DNA of 64,000 bases from Macrocybe gigantea (GCA_011319805.1 SJRY01000206.1:1-64000), one strand, 5' to 3'. Shown: positions 43,775 to 56,640, counted from the stretch's first letter. Translations and numbers: made by a program. Notes: generated by a model from the sequence alone, not told the origin.

Positions 43775-45998
43775 CTACGCCCGTTCATGGACGAGATCAA
43801 CGACCTTTCTCCCAACGTGGCTCACGAAGCTCTCGAATAGGGCCCGGTCGCTGCCGAACACCCATTGAAACTCCAACGAGTCGGTGGTGCTGCGGTAGCC
43901 AAGCGAGCAAACGAGGGCTAAGCGTGTGGAAGGCAGGCCCGGAGATGCGTCCTTTTGCTTCTTCATGCGGCGGGCCTTTCGAGACCACGTGTCTCGGCCG
44001 AGCAGCGCAACTACATCGTGGACCGCGCCCGCACCGGTCACACCAGGATGACGTTCATCGGATGCCTTCGCAATGTTCTGCCCTAAGACTACGCCATCAA
44101 TAGTATGTAGAGCTTCGAGAACGGCTTGCGAGATGGGATCGTCCTCACACAGGGAGGATCTGGATGGAACTTGTGATCCCCTAGCCAGGTTGCCCCGATG
44201 ATTAATATTTGTTGACATGGGGTAATGCATAGTGTTTCGAGGAGGCAGCAATGGCTGAAGTGTGGCGTTTGGGTGTTTGAGGCGTCCAACATCCTGTGAA
44301 ATCGATGATACGCTTTGAGTTCGTGGGCTTTTGCAGTGTTATGACCTCAATCACGCACGTCCGGTAATCGGTAGCCATGCAGGGACCATGCGATGGCCCA
44401 GCGCCGCGTTTGGCCTTGCACGAACTCCGTAATAGCATAATTTTCTACCTGAAGGATGATAGTTATGGCACCATCCACCCTGCAGCGTGGGTATGAGCTG
44501 ACCTTGAAGCGCTTCAAACAATCCACGATTTCTCCGACAGAGGAGAGCTTTCCAAGCATGGATGTGTACCAACGAACCCTCACATCCAGATCAGAGGAGA
44601 CGTCTAATGACAGACCAGTTGCAGTTGCGGCGGGTGGGGGTACATCGCTTTCGCTGCTGCAATTAGATGCGTCGATGCGTCTCCGTTTCAACGGTCTGTC
44701 CATGTCATGCTCCCCGATGGCGGATAATTCCAGGCTCTCTCGCACCATGTCCATGACGAACTTGACCTCCCCACCTGGTGTAATCATCTCGACAGGAGCC
44801 CCCGTGCATGCCTAGACAAGTTAAGGGGAAAAAAATCTATAAAGACCAAAATCCAGCAAAGGGCCAACACACCCCGAACGGGCTGGTCTCTTTCCCGTCT
44901 TCGGACCGAGCGACTTCTTGAGCACTGCCATAAAACGGGGGATTGCACATCGTGAATTGCATGTGTATCGTGTGACGTTGCAAAGTCCTGGATCTGATTG
45001 GGAACATGAAGACACTGGGGCGTTGGCAAAGACGGACAGGCTCTTACGTAGTGGCACCTGAACCGGAGGACACGCCCGCGGCGTTTCTTTCGTCCTCAAG
45101 TAATTGTGAAAAGCCAAACCTTGTAGTGGAATCTTGCGTTTCGCGATCGTCCACTGTTCGGCCTTGCGGCTGGACAAGCACGAGGCGTATTCGGTCACCG
45201 AACCCGTTCGTGGCAACATTCCTCTGCGCACAAGAATAAGACTTGGGATCGAGCTCTATTCGCTTTTTCGTGCAGGAATGAGCCAAACAGGATGGATTGG
45301 TAGCGAAAGAGGACGAAACATCCACCTGTGGCAACAAATTTCCAAGTGGGCTCCAACCTGCACGCGAGAAGAGGATAGATGGCAGACGCGCCGGTTCCGC
45401 TGGCGACACGAGTCAACGGAATGGGAATGCAAAAAGAACACCACTGCAACGCACATGTCGACTCCTCGAATCACGGTTTCCGTCTCTTCGGCCTTCGCCC
45501 TCAGAGTAGCCAAAACAGCGTGTTTCGTCCAATCCACAATGTCTTGCACCCAGAGAACGTAGTTCAACCTGTCCGTTTCCAAAGGTTCAATGGCGTCGTT
45601 TTCTTATATTAAAATGACGCCAACCTGTTCGGGACCTGTCAAGCATCAGGAAGAGCGACAGGAGGAAGCGGCATCCTACGCACTGGAGGGCAGAGGCGAT
45701 CAGGTGGCAGATCGATGGTGATGTTAAAGTCGCAATGAGGAGAGCGCGAGTCAGACATCTGGTCGTCCTTGGATATTGAGCATGAACGGAACAAGACATG
45801 CAATCATGACACGTACCGTTGAGCAGCGTCGTCCTCAAAGTCAATCGACCTCCCAATCAGACTAGAGATGATGTGAGAATCCATGTGCAGCTACATAGCA
45901 GTAGGCAACGAGTCGACGAACTGCTTTCGTAGCGGAGGATATGACTGTGCTAGAACTTTAAAGTCTGGTTGCCCTCGATAAGTGTTTCGTGGATGCAT
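43775..45998 (-). CDS. METTL16: METTL16-type RNA m6A methyltransferase
   Basis: The start at 45998 gives the family signature MHPRN. Downstream exons read DFNITIDLPPDRLCPP, RLNYVLWVQDIV, DIGTGASAIYPLL (SAM-binding), ELDPKSYSCAQRNV, FTMCNPPFYGS (catalytic NPPF near 44935), MITPGGEVKFV, RVRWYTSMLGKLSS and FVQGQTRRWAIAWSL. The C-terminal part (LEFQWVFGSD) ends at 43775. METTL16 methylates U6 snRNA and SAM-synthetase transcripts in animals; the fungal orthologue very likely acts on U6. One base appears missing at 45731/45732, before DFNITID. Introns are 45-75 bp. It starts just downstream (minus sense) of tRNA-Ser(CGA). Confidence 0.82.
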
Positions 45999-46054
45999 TG
46001 GCCATCAAAAAAGTTGAGTGAGACAAAAAACAAGAAGCCGCTCAAAACATTTAG

Positions 46055-46148
46055 CGACGCCAGCAGGATTTGAACCTGCGCCCTCAAAGAGGAACAGATA
46101 TTCAAATATCATTCGAATCTGTCGCCGTAACCACTTGGCTATAGCGCC
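46055..46148 (-). tRNA. tRNA-Ser(CGA): tRNA-Ser(CGA) with a 12-nt intron
   Basis: 94 bases. The body equ­als that of the tRNA at 36275 except the anticodon arm: ACAGA-TTCGAA, then an inserted TGATATTTGAAT, then A-TCTGT. Removing 12 bases after position 37 gives a normal seven-base loop with anticodon CGA. T-loop reads GGTTCAAATCC. Intron position is the canonical one for nuclear pre-tRNA. Confidence 0.9.
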
Positions 46149-46191
46149 TTACGAAGCGTTGCATCCTGTTCTACAGAATGAGCAATATCCT

Positions 46192-47720
46192 TCACCAGCT
46201 GAACTCCCTCTTTTCGTCGACAAGTACTTCGCGCTTATGAGGATATAAAGCAATGATAACTTCTCGCTCGGACCATCGTTGCTTGTCACCGTCTCTTTCC
46301 ATGGGCATCAACGAATACTGAATCGACAGCGCAGACAACACGCCACCGTATGCATGCGTTATCCCTGATGGCGCTGTTCTTATCATGGCAAACGTGACAA
46401 CACACAACGACCACTTGCCTGTATCTATGATGATGACCTTGCCATCGCATCTTGAGACGATGCGCTCGAAATTCGGCGTGTGTCCCATAATCATCCGCCG
46501 GATGCCAGTCTTCGCCATCACAGCATCAACTTCTGCGCAGACTGTCTCCTCGCTGTCTAATGCCCAGCCTCTGTACCACAGCGGACCGTCGGACGCGTAA
46601 AAATTCCTTTCGGATTGAGTAGCACCTAGAATGAGATTCGCGTCAGATCGCTTTGCATGCCACACTGTTCAAAAGGCAGTATTACTTGACGGCAGGCCGG
46701 GATAAGGGTTCGGAGGGTAGGGGGGCGGTTGCTGCCTTCGTTGCAGCTTCCACAGTAGAGAGCTAGACAACTCATTTATGCGAGTAGGAAATGGGGTAAG
46801 ATCCTTGTAAGTTGGTGAAAGTCCTCCATGAACAAAGGATATAGCTGCGTGGGAGAGAGGATCGCATGGTGCAGCGGACACTTCGTCATAGGCACCCTCT
46901 TTCTGCACGCGGATCATATTGCGCTTCAATGGAGGGTAAGGCGTGTTCGGTGGCCCAAGCAACGGATGCAAAGGCAATCTGGACGTCGCAGTGTAATTCT
47001 TTGCCCACGACTGGCCTATTCGGCCGGTCGATAGCATGGCTTGACGAGCCGAAACGTTTCCAAAGGTCTTGATCTCGCTCGGATACACGTATCTAAGTGT
47101 TCCGGCAAACTTGTCAATGCTGGTCGGCATGGGTCATTCGCGGTCATACCTCCAGTCTCCTAAAGCGAGTAAGCATCGCATTCCTGACCAGAGGAGCAGA
47201 AGAACGAACTCGCCTATAGCATTCATGAATTCATGATTTCCGAGATGGGAAAGGACCGTCCCGCCGACAGAGGCCGCTTGAGAACGCAAGCTATCCATCC
47301 AATCAAACAGGGCGATGGTATCGTCACCCCTTCGGCAATGCTACGGTAAACGCAGACGCAATGAGATAAAAAAAGAGTGGATCCCCACCTGTCAATGATA
47401 TCTCCCGTTTGCACAAAGAAATCTACGTCGCCGGTCCAGTTTCCCTCGTCATCCGCAACGCCAGCAAGTCGTAGGACGCGCCTCGCGTTCTGAAGGTCGC
47501 CGTGCAAGTCTCCCACCGCGACGATGCGACGGACGAACGGCTTGGGCGTCGGATATGAAATTCGACCGCTGGCCCACAAATGTGTCCCGAACAAAGTCAG
47601 CGATTTTGCAATGTGTGCATATGTCACGCCTATTCGGTTCCCTAGGTGTATCGTCAAGAAGACCACCGAGAACAGCAAAAAGACAACTGCGACATGCAAA
47701 TCCAGATGTTTCTTTAGCAC
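46192..47720 (-). CDS. Calcineurin-like (Shewanella-like) metallophosphoesterase with N-terminal membrane anchor
   Basis: The start at 47720 gives MLKKHLDLHVAVVFLLFSVV, a signal anchor. Catalytic motifs follow in order: VAVGDLHGD near 47520, VQTGDIIDRG split by an intron near 47390, SHLGNHEFMNA near 47235, and MIMGHTPNFER near 46480. An insert carrying FVHGGLSPTY lies near 46830. This set is the Shewanella-like protein phosphatase (SLP) pattern. Exon joins near 47395/47340, 47225/47130 and 46675/46625 are approximate. Predicted membrane-tethered protein phosphatase; substrate unknown. Confidence 0.82.
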
Positions 47721-47824
47721 AAACCGCTCAGTACTACGATGCGAGCGTACCTACGCGAAACGAAGCGGTGTGCCATCCTGAACAACTTTTTTCTGTGATG
47801 GCTCTAGCACTGTGAAGAGATTAT

Positions 47825-48639
47825 AGGGTGTTTCAAAGTAGCCATTTTGACACCATTTTGATCCCATTTTGGGCTTCCTGCTGGATCCCATGCTGAGAAA
47901 ATGAGAACGAAAATGAGTTCTAAAATGAGCAATTTAGTCAAAATGAAAGGAAAAGCTCCTTTTGCACAAAATGACCATTTTGACATTCCTGGCGAGTTTC
48001 CTGGCAGGGTTTGGCGGAGATTGATTGTTGCCATATAATCAATTGTAAACAACTGCAGAAAACCACCACCATCGCCACGCTGGCATGTCATTGAGTTCAT
48101 TCACACTACAAAACAGTAGCCCTGCAGTCATAAAAGTGTATAAATACTACTTATTCAATTCTCATGCATTTAAAACATCATTGAGAGCATTCTTTGCATC
48201 TGAGTTTGTATTATTTATGAACTTGCCACTTCAATTCCCATCAGTAATTTTTGTCTTGTAGTTTGCTCATTGCCCCCTGTCAAACACACAAATATATATG
48301 CTCAAAACATTTCTTCTCACTCAGTGCAGTATAGAAACTCCCATGAGGGCTGTCATCTGATATTGCTGTCTATTTGTGCTAGCAGTGACGATGGCAAGGT
48401 GGCGGGGCCTCAATTGAGGGGCTGCCGAGAAGCGCCGAGATGCTCCTGCTCACCGGGCACCCCATTTTGGATTTCATTTTGAGTGATTTTCGAGGAGGGG
48501 GGTTTCAAAGTAGCCCATTTTGGGCCCCTGGTGACCCCATTTTGGATTCCATTTTCAAAGATTTCGCATGAAATAAGTCAAAATGAATGTCAACAGGGAG
48601 TCCAAAATGGACCTCAAAATGGCTACTTTGAAACACCCT
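47825..48639. mobile_element. Non-autonomous DNA transposon with 26-bp terminal inverted repeats
   Basis: The left end starts AGGGTGTTTCAAAGTAGCC at 47825 and the right end is its exact reverse complement over 26 bases, ending at 48639. The flanks read TAT on both sides, a likely three-base target duplication. Inside, CCATTTTG/CAAAATGG motifs recur many times. A second, diverged copy of the left end starts near 48499 (GGTTTCAAAGTAGCCC), suggesting nesting or a terminal duplication. No transposase frame. Confidence 0.8.
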
Positions 48640-49024
48640 TATGTAAGGGCATGTGTTGAAGCACATTTTACCATTTCTTCGCGTCTTTTCTCCAGACTCC
48701 GGAAGATGCGAAAAGTTATGGTTCTGGAACCGAATAGCGCACCAAGAATTTCGACAGTGACGAAAACAATTCTGTTCCGTGTCAGGCTTTCAGTTGCAAA
48801 ATCTCAAATCCTCCTTCATATATTCAGCGAATGATGTCTCTTTCGCCAAAGTGACTATGGACAAATTCTTCCAACTCCGGCCGACACGTAACACGCTTCT
48901 GCGTTCCCGAAATGGAATAGCCTGAACGTTCGGAAGAAAGCATCCTCTTCGGTCGCGAAAGAAAGACTCGTAACCTGAGTGTATAAGAACCCTCATCCGA
49001 GGGTTTCAAACTCCTCGGTATCTC

Positions 49025-51104
49025 ATGACCACGTTGCTACCACTGTTGTTTGGAATTGGGCTGTGTGCCCTCGTTCTGACAAAGAAGGGGCACAAGGTGC
49101 GTACCACCGAACGTTTTCATTCTGCATTTACATATTTTCCTGTGTTTAGCTCCACCGAGTTCCTCACATTGGCCATAGCGGCACTTGGTCCTCGTATCTT
49201 ACAGCCTTCAAATTTGTTTTCAATAGTGATGGGTTGATAATTGAAGGGTGTCGCAAGGTAGCGTAAAGAGGATGTCCTTTATATATGTCGCTCATTTTAG
49301 GACGTGTTCAGTTTCATGGAAAGATCTTTCGAGTCCCGCAACTCGATCAATGGCTCCTGGTCACCAGTGGACAAAACCACCTTGCTACCCTTAGAGACTC
49401 GACCGAGGACACTCTTTCCTTCAAGGCCGCAGTTACCGATGTATGTAATCTACTTCCTCCGTAACCTCCCATGGATCCTCAACAGTCGTTACAGATTATT
49501 CAACCGGACTATACGTTGGGTAACGAGATCCAGCGCGGGACTTCATACAATACGGCCATAGGACGTTTCATCGCCCCTCGTAATCTCACAGAAATCATCA
49601 CGGATCTTATAGATGAATTGGTCACCTCTGTCGAATCTGAGGTCACCAATAGACTGAAGGAGGACGGTACTTATTAATTTTGCTCGCCCACGGCTCGAAT
49701 CATTGAACGAGCCGCTTCTCAGGTTGGACACCGTTGCCCGCCATTGATATTTTCCAGCGCGTGATTTGCCAGTCTATCAACAGGACCTTCGTAGGCCTTC
49801 CCCTCTGTGAGCATCTTCGCTTTGTCTGTGCCAGCTCCCTCATTCTCTCGAAGGCAGAAACAAAGATTTTCAGGACGTTGCGTTGCAGTTCACCACTAAC
49901 GTCATCGTCGGAGCCTCGTTTATTAATCTCTTCCCAAACTTCTTGAAACCGTCTGTGTCCTTCCTACGCCGTTGCGTGACATTCTGGTGGACTGACGCTC
50001 ACTAGTTTAGCTGGAAAGGTGTATACCAAGGTCTCCGGCCATACACGTCGTATCGTCAAGCATGTGGGACCTCACGTCGAAGAGCGCCTAGGGCTCATCG
50101 CGCAATATGGGTCAGATTATCCCGGGAAACCCGTTAGTTTTGCTTTGACTGGACCGTTCAAGGTTGATTCATAGACAAGCTCTGTGCCAGAACGATCTTT
50201 TGGCGTACTTCATCGATGCTGCTGTAAATGAAGAGGAACGTACTGCTGAAGTTATCGGACTAAGATTGCTAAATATCAATTTCGCGGCTTTGCATACGAC
50301 ATCCACGGTAGGACTTCGCTCTGTTTATCGTACCCCTCCAAAAGCCCCTCATGAGTCTGAACGTGATGCAGACTTTCATACACGCTCTGTATCAATTAGC
50401 TTCCATGCCCGACTGCATGAATACCTTACGCGTTGAGGTCGAGGACAAGCTCGGAAAAGATCCCTCACTTTGGACCCGCGACATGCTGGAGGACTGCTGG
50501 AAGCTCGACAGCTTTTTCAAAGAAAGTCAGAGAGTGAACTACCTAAGTTCGGGTGAGTCCTAGCATATTGTTCACTCCGCTTATAGCCGTTTGTTAAATA
50601 CCTCTATTCTCGTCAGTGTCAATGGCCAGAAAGGCAACACGCGACGTCACTTTGAGTGACGGTACGACCGTGCCAGCTGGCGTCACGATAGTGGGGTCGA
50701 TCTGGGATGCACATATGGACAAGGAAGTATACCCAGATGCTGAGACATTCAAGCCGTTCCGCTTTTCCGACATTCGGGAGAAAATTACATCAGAGAAAGG
50801 GTCAAACACCGAAGAAGACAACAGACATCGGATGACAGGCACTGGGCTTCATTTCCTCGCCTTTGGCACAGGGAAGCACATTTGGTGAGCTCGATACCGT
50901 TTATGTTGTGAGATGAATATATTGACCGTGCCAACTAGCTCTGGTCGTTTCATCGCCTCGCAAGAGATGAAAGCGTTGATGGCCTTGCTGCTTCTGCGAT
51001 ATGAGTTTACGACTGAACGTGAGGGAGTACGGCCCGCCGACTTTTGGTTTGGCATCGCTCGTATCCCGAACTCTAGCGCAAAGATCCTATTCAGAAGAAT
51101 ATAA
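49025..51104 (+). CDS. Cytochrome P450 monooxygenase
   Basis: The start at 49025 gives an N-terminal membrane anchor (MTTLLPLLFGIGLCALVL). Segments in order are LHRVPHIGHSGTWSSYL, VPQLDQWLLVTSGQNH, NEIQRGTSYNTAIGRF, an I-helix region INFAALHTTST, the meander area DAETFKPFRF, and the heme loop LAFGTGKHIC split by an intron at about 50884-50940. The residue after the heme Cys is Ser (CSGR) instead of the usual Pro. Eight or more short introns. Fungal P450s of this type hydroxylate hydrophobic substrates at the ER; the substrate is unknown. No neighbouring pathway genes are evident. Confidence 0.78.
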
Positions 51105-51621
51105 TTCAGCGTCATTTAGTTCCAATGCGAAACCATCTTTATACTAGCCTTTCCAACTCAAAACGCTATGGTCCGAACTCAAAATACTAGTGTGTAACCA
51201 GGCAATGATCAACGCAAACAAAGAAAGTTATCCAAATAATGCTCAGCACGGCGCATTATCCGAGTATAAAACGGCGTATTCAATCCTTGTGTTCGGCCGG
51301 TCTTCCGTGTTATGAGGACTTGAAGATGTGCGGGACTTTCCACCAACTTCGCCTTGAAAGCGAAGTACAAATTAGCAGGTTAGGTTAGGAAAACAACGGC
51401 AAACATAAACACTCCGATCTGCAACGCACGTCGTGGTAGAGGTCGCTTCGTATGGGTGGCCGACATTACGAGGTGAGCAACCGCCATGAAAATTTGATCC
51501 TGACGTTCAATAATAACTGCGTATTCAGCCGGTTTATGGATTCTTTCTACAAGATGACGTTTCTGCAGTCGGCATCCCAGCGGTGAAATGAACTTCGAAC
51601 TGGTCGATAGCGGCCTCCCGA

Positions 51622-52733
51622 TTGACTGTTGGAGTGTGTGATTGCCAGGTACCTCCCAGTTTTGGGCTCATAGAGAAATCTGCGGACAGATGGACGATCC
51701 TTTTCGACCAAGTGAAACGACTCAACGACAGCGCCGATCACCATACCTCCTATAAGGTTTTCCTCTTTGGCAGGCATGGCCAAGGTTATCGTAAGTCGTA
51801 CGATGTCGAATGACGGCATGAATGTTTAGCATCCCGTCCTAGATAACATCGCTGAAGCGAAATATGGAACGAAACCTTGGGACGAGTGCGCACATACTCT
51901 GTTATGAGATTCTTGAAGCCAAAAATTCATCCCACTATCATGCAGCTACTGGTCGAAATTGGACGGCGATGGAGATTTGGTTTGGGGTCGTGAGCATTTC
52001 AAACCCTCAACACTCTTATACTAGGCCGACTTCAGTTCTCAAGCCGATCCTGGTCTAACCACGCTTGGAGAAGAACAAGCTGTCGTCGCTGCAAAAGAAT
52101 GGAAAATTCAACTCGCATCCGGCATGCCCTTACCCGGAGGTTTATATTGCAGTCCGTTAACTCGTGCCATCGCCACTTGCAAGATTACCTTTGCCGACAT
52201 TCTGCCTTATGACTGTCGGCCATTCATCCTGGAGGTGGAGTGACCGATCTCCTTATGTCTTTCTCACCGGCACTCATCACTGGCTCAGAACTGCAGAGAG
52301 GAGAACGGCGTCCATACTTGTGACAAACGCCGGACAAAGTCGTACATTGAAACCACGTTTCCTATATTTGCTGTAGAGCCCGGTTTCACTGAGGAGGACG
52401 AGCTCTGGGACCCAAATGCGAGGGAACCAAAGGCACACATCGCGGAGCGCGCTCGTCAAGTGCTTGATTACGTTTTTGAACGCGATAGAAACACATGTGA
52501 GCCGTTGGTGGCGTCATAATACCCCTCTCTTACTGACTGACTTCATAGTTATATCGGTGACAGGACACGGAGGCATTATCAATGGATTTCTGACGGTTCT
52601 TGGACGTCCAATTTATCCTCTACCAACAGGAGGTTGGTATCAAACTTTCCAATTGTCACCTCATAGAGCATCGTCCGACTTCTGTTCGACAGGCGTCCTC
52701 CCAGTCGTCATCAAGTCCGTTTATACCCAATAG
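51622..52733 (+). CDS. Histidine phosphatase (phosphoglycerate-mutase-like) family protein
   Basis: Segments are VFLFGRHGQGY with the catalytic RHG near 51770, then HNIAEAKYGTKPWD from 51843, YWSKLDGDG from 51946, the stretch QADPGLTTLGEE, GLYCSPLTRAIATC near 52150, NCREENGVHTCDKR near 52290, and the second catalytic His in ISVTGHGGIINGFL near 52555. The order matches fungal cofactor-independent histidine phosphatases. Introns are short GT-AG. The join near 51989-52025 does not keep frame as I read it. The true first exon may lie upstream of 51622. Likely a broad phosphatase; substrate unknown. Confidence 0.72.
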
Positions 52734-53716
52734 GTGGCATAGACGACCAGTCTCCCTATCTTCTCTCGCACTTGATGAGATAGCATGCAATGGAATAACT
52801 GAATGTTATACTCTTTTACTCGTTTTGGAACCCTTCTGTGGACAGTCGTGCATCTCACCCGTTCTCGAACCGCCACAGGGAAAAGTGGCGCATGCACTGA
52901 TCGCCTGATCAGCAACTACACTTGTCCTTGAACAGTCTTGAGCGGACGATCGGCGTTTCCATGTAGGACGGTATGAGCGCAATTGCAAGACTACCGTCGT
53001 CGACCTGCTCTGCTCTGGTGCAAACGGCGAAGTTAGAGTCCCACTCTTCGGACTTTCCTTGCACCCTACCTTCCAAGCCATTGTCCTATACTCGTCTTCT
53101 TCATGTCGTCTGATTCGCGGACTATTCCATTCGATCTGGGCGCGAAGATGTTCGGCATTGTAATTAGCTTTCCTGGCAAAGGGGGAGCGGTATCTCGAAT
53201 GCTTGGCATCTCCGCTGATGACTTCAAGTAATGGAAGACGTATAGAGTCATGATTGAGACCGTGGGTTCCCGCCAAGCAAGACTTTCACGACCAACCGTT
53301 CATTCTTTTCCTTGAGGGAACTCACCTTTCTCGTGCACCAGCCAGTATCAATCAAGATTCGTTCTTTCCCCACACCATTTTCGCTCATGCCCAGGCTTTG
53401 AATAGCTCAGGAGTCTGCTGCCGATCGGCGCGGCCAGCGACGCGTATGGACTGCGTCCTGATACGCCTTTTGTTTACCGCAGATGACTTTCCTTTTCATC
53501 CGGCCACCAGGGCACACTTACCTTTCACCGTTCCAAACTTCCGGATGCGACATTGTACTTAAGAGAAGTATTTATTCGCATCTTTGAAGTGCGCACCTCT
53601 GGGATTTTCATTTCCCTCTTTTCCGGTCCTTGGATAATTGTTACGAACGCTTTTCTATGAGCATCATTCCGTTGACTAGAGGCGGTTGCAACAGTCTAAC
53701 AACAGCCGTCAATAGG
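52734..53716. other. Intergenic, no gene seen
   Basis: About 1 kb. The open frame 52806-53276 (minus) and that at 53254-53562 (plus) have no family features. Upstream part of the cysteine-rich gene's promoter lies here. Confidence 0.45.
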
Positions 53717-54417
53717 ATGTCACAATCAAAGGTCCTAACCTTTCTCGCCACCATATTGGTGCTAGCTGTCGGCGTCCAGTCTGCTTGCCAATACTGGGAC
53801 GGCACTGCACCCTTCTGCAAAGGCGGCTGCCCCTCGAGCTGCAGAACGCTTGCAAGGAGCAATTGCGGCAACGGCGCGTGCTGCTGGTCTGGGCACAAGG
53901 AACTCTGCGAATGCTGCCCCGGCGAGAGCGTCTGCAAGCCGACCGAGACGAAGGCCTCTTGCTATGGCGTCTTCTTGGTTTGCAAGAACCAGCAGACCGT
54001 CATTACTATCACCGGCCCCGTCACGACGACATGCTCGACCTACGTCTGTGGTATATGCTTCGGCTTTGGATCATTTCTGAACAGCCTGAGTGCAGTTCAG
54101 CATGTGCGACGGGAAGTAGGTCGATCTTTCTGTAGGTGCTTTTGTCCCTAGGATGTTCCGTAGGAACTTCACAAGATTTCGCAGCCACGTTCCAAAACGA
54201 CACTTGTTTACCAGAGCTGAACGCGACATGCGTCGATCCTATGCTAAGGGATATCTACGTGCAGGGGAACAAGACACTCAGCGAGAAAGACATTGAATGC
54301 AAGCTCGAGGAGCATTTCGGGCCCAAGTTGACTCCTCAACAAATGAAGCACATCAAGGCCGTTAAGATCAACAATCCAGACCCGTCGATTGGCGATAGGG
54401 ATAGTTGTCCGAACTGA
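53717..54417 (+). CDS. Small cysteine-rich secreted protein
   Basis: ATG at 53717 opens MSQSKVLTFLATILVLAVG, a signal peptide, followed by about 90 residues with at least 16 cysteines (for example FCKGGCPSSC, GNGACCWSG, CECCPGESVC). A hydrophobic glycine-rich stretch (CGICFGFGSF) follows. A second open segment (54150-54417; NDTCLPELNATCVDP, LTPQQMKHIK) lies just after possible GT-AG borders around 54105-54170 and may be the last exon or a different gene. High cysteine content and secretion fit effector-like or cell-surface proteins; no family recognised. Confidence 0.6.
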
Positions 54418-54807
54418 GCCATTTCTTTTCCGGACCTTTTGTATGACTTTAGAGTAGGGTAAACCTGCTCGGACATTCATCGGATGTGATCTGTACTGCT
54501 GTCTTCCTTTTCATGCGATACATCCAATTCAAGATAGTTTTTTGGCCATGGTCACTGTGGGACATACGTACAAGCGGACAGTGCACGTCTAATTCAGCGC
54601 TTGTGCATCGCGCTAATCGTGTATGCCAATTTTGTTTAGGGTACGGGTACTTCCTGAACCGCTGCTGTTATCTTCCTTCTCATGCCGTTATCCCGATTGA
54701 GATTATCAATCGCATGAATTCGAGACTTAGGTCACTAATGTACAGTACAAGGCATAAGATGAAAGACGTCACTCGAAGTCAGCTCCATGTCGAACCAGCC
54801 ATTATCC

Positions 54808-55437
54808 TCATGCTGGCACGAACTCCCAGATCTGGCCATCACCGTAATGCTGTGGATACACAGTAACCGGTGTTGAAGCATGCATGGTTCCCACGTTCGC
54901 CGGTTCCAATGCGAGCTTGGATTGGCCGTTAGCAAGACTGTGCGAGAGAACGATGCTGCGCATTCGAATATCAGAGCAGTTAGACTCCAAGTTTCGCAGG
55001 AGCGCATTTGAAACGAACTTACTAGTAGTAGTCCCGGTAATTATCCCACGTTGCTTTCTCGAGTTTCCAACTGGCTGGTATTTGTGAACCCATGGCCTTC
55101 TTTCCTACAGGACCGTGAAAGTCGCGCATGGATAGGTACTTGGTCCCATCTTGCATGCTCTGGAAGATCCAATAATAGTCTTGTTGGAAGGCTATCCACT
55201 ACGACGCACATACGATCAGGCCCTGTACCATGCCAGGGAAAGGATATTCACTGACCTTCTGATTGCGGTACCCGCCATTGTAAGGAAAGGCTAGCACTAT
55301 AAGCCCGAACATGATTCTAGCTGCGGACGGATCGGAACAGTTATCGACTTGCCTGACGTACTGTCGCCCGAAGAGAGGTCGAGATAAGAGTTGATAGCCT
55401 TGTTGATGATGAAGTAGGCTTTTCCACTTTCTATCAT
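54808..55437 (-). CDS. Ricin-B-type beta-trefoil lectin domain protein
   Basis: Start at 55437: ESGKAYFIINKAINSYLDL then SSGDSTSGKS is a typical first trefoil lobe. Further lobes read YNGGYRNQK, QQDYYWIFQSMQDGTKYLS and LANGQSKLALEPANVG then GDGQIWEFVPA, with stop at 54808. Repeats of the Q-x-W/Q-x-Y-W type support a beta-trefoil. Exon junctions near 55340, 55230 and 55090 are approximate. No signal peptide, as is common for fungal lectins of this kind that act as storage or defence proteins. Carbohydrate specificity cannot be read. Confidence 0.65.
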
Positions 55438-56640
55438 GTTGGAAGGAACGAAAAAAACTGATGAGAAACATATTGAGCCATTTTCTGTCGCTATTTATGC
55501 GCGGTAGCTCAAATCCTAGGCGCTTAGATATAGGCGCTTGGACGGCAACATGACGTGTTCGATAGGCTATCGGATGGCGGTGCGGGCGGCGTTTTAAACG
55601 ACCTAAAAGAACGACTTCAGGCGCTGACGCTGCAGGGCATTACTTGGTTTGAAATCTGGTCCCACATATGAGTCACTGTGGCTAGAGACACAAGAGATGG
55701 AAGGCCTTCGAGTCGGCATTAAGTCACTGCCGAAGCGCTTTATTCAATCAAGCGATGAAGTCATTGAAACACATTTCTCTACAGAACTTCACGCTAATAA
55801 GCTAATCTATGGTGATTTGTCAAGAAGCTGATGACGCACCCTTCGAGGTGATGAAAATGTGTCGCGATGTAAAGGCTGCGTGGAGATGACCAAAAAGATG
55901 GTGTAGGAGTCACGCGATAGATCAGCTGCTGCGAGGGACCTGGGCGGCTATGCAGAGCGCTGTGTACTTAGAGGCCTCCTCCATGGCACCGCGCTCAGGG
56001 TAATAAAGCGCTCATTCAAGACGTGTGAAATGGTTCGCTGCGCAATCAAATAGATAGAGTGGCGGTAATGACTGCTTTGCGTGCCAAAGTGAGTCATCAG
56101 CAAATCGACAGCATCGGTCTCTGTGCGGGTGTGCGACATGATCAAAACTGAGGTCTGAGGCCTGAGGCTCTGTATGTACGGTGTTCATTGTTTTTTACCG
56201 ATCGCAAGGCAATGAAGCTAGAAGAATCCCACCTCGTTTCAGAAATTATCTTCATAGCGTTGTCTAAGCTCGTAACAGGCAGCTTTGTAGTGGGTTATGT
56301 ATACCGTCTTGCCTACCCCACTCAGCCGAGAAAATCGCAGTGGCTCGGCGAATGCTTTGCATGGTCCGACGATCGTCAGGAAGCTGATAAGGGTCCACAA
56401 AAGAAGCGTCTCATATGGCCGGCCTTGTGCTCGGCTCAAAACATGTTCGTCGCTGACTTCAAAAAAAGTTTTCTCTTCCACGTCAGTTACAGAACAGGAG
56501 GATCAGAGTAAGCCAACGCAGTCATCTCATCCTCCCACGGATCTCATTTCCGTGATAGCACCTAAGCCGGTTCAACTTCCAGGAGCTTTCGCGGGACAAT
56601 AAAATGCGTACATACCTCTCTCCAACCTACAATTGTCTTT
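55438..56640. other. Intergenic, no convincing gene
   Basis: About 1.2 kb. Short open frames on the plus strand (55649-55831, 56188-56511, 56297-56602) show no recognisable domain. A GGCGCTTAGATATAGGCGCTT-like direct repeat is visible near 55520. Nothing else. Confidence 0.4.

Noticed and set aside
51100..51620. Second P450 gene suggested by WFG.. frames after the first
   Set aside because: The downstream motifs belong to a histidine phosphatase (RHG, GHGG), not to a P450; no second heme loop is present.
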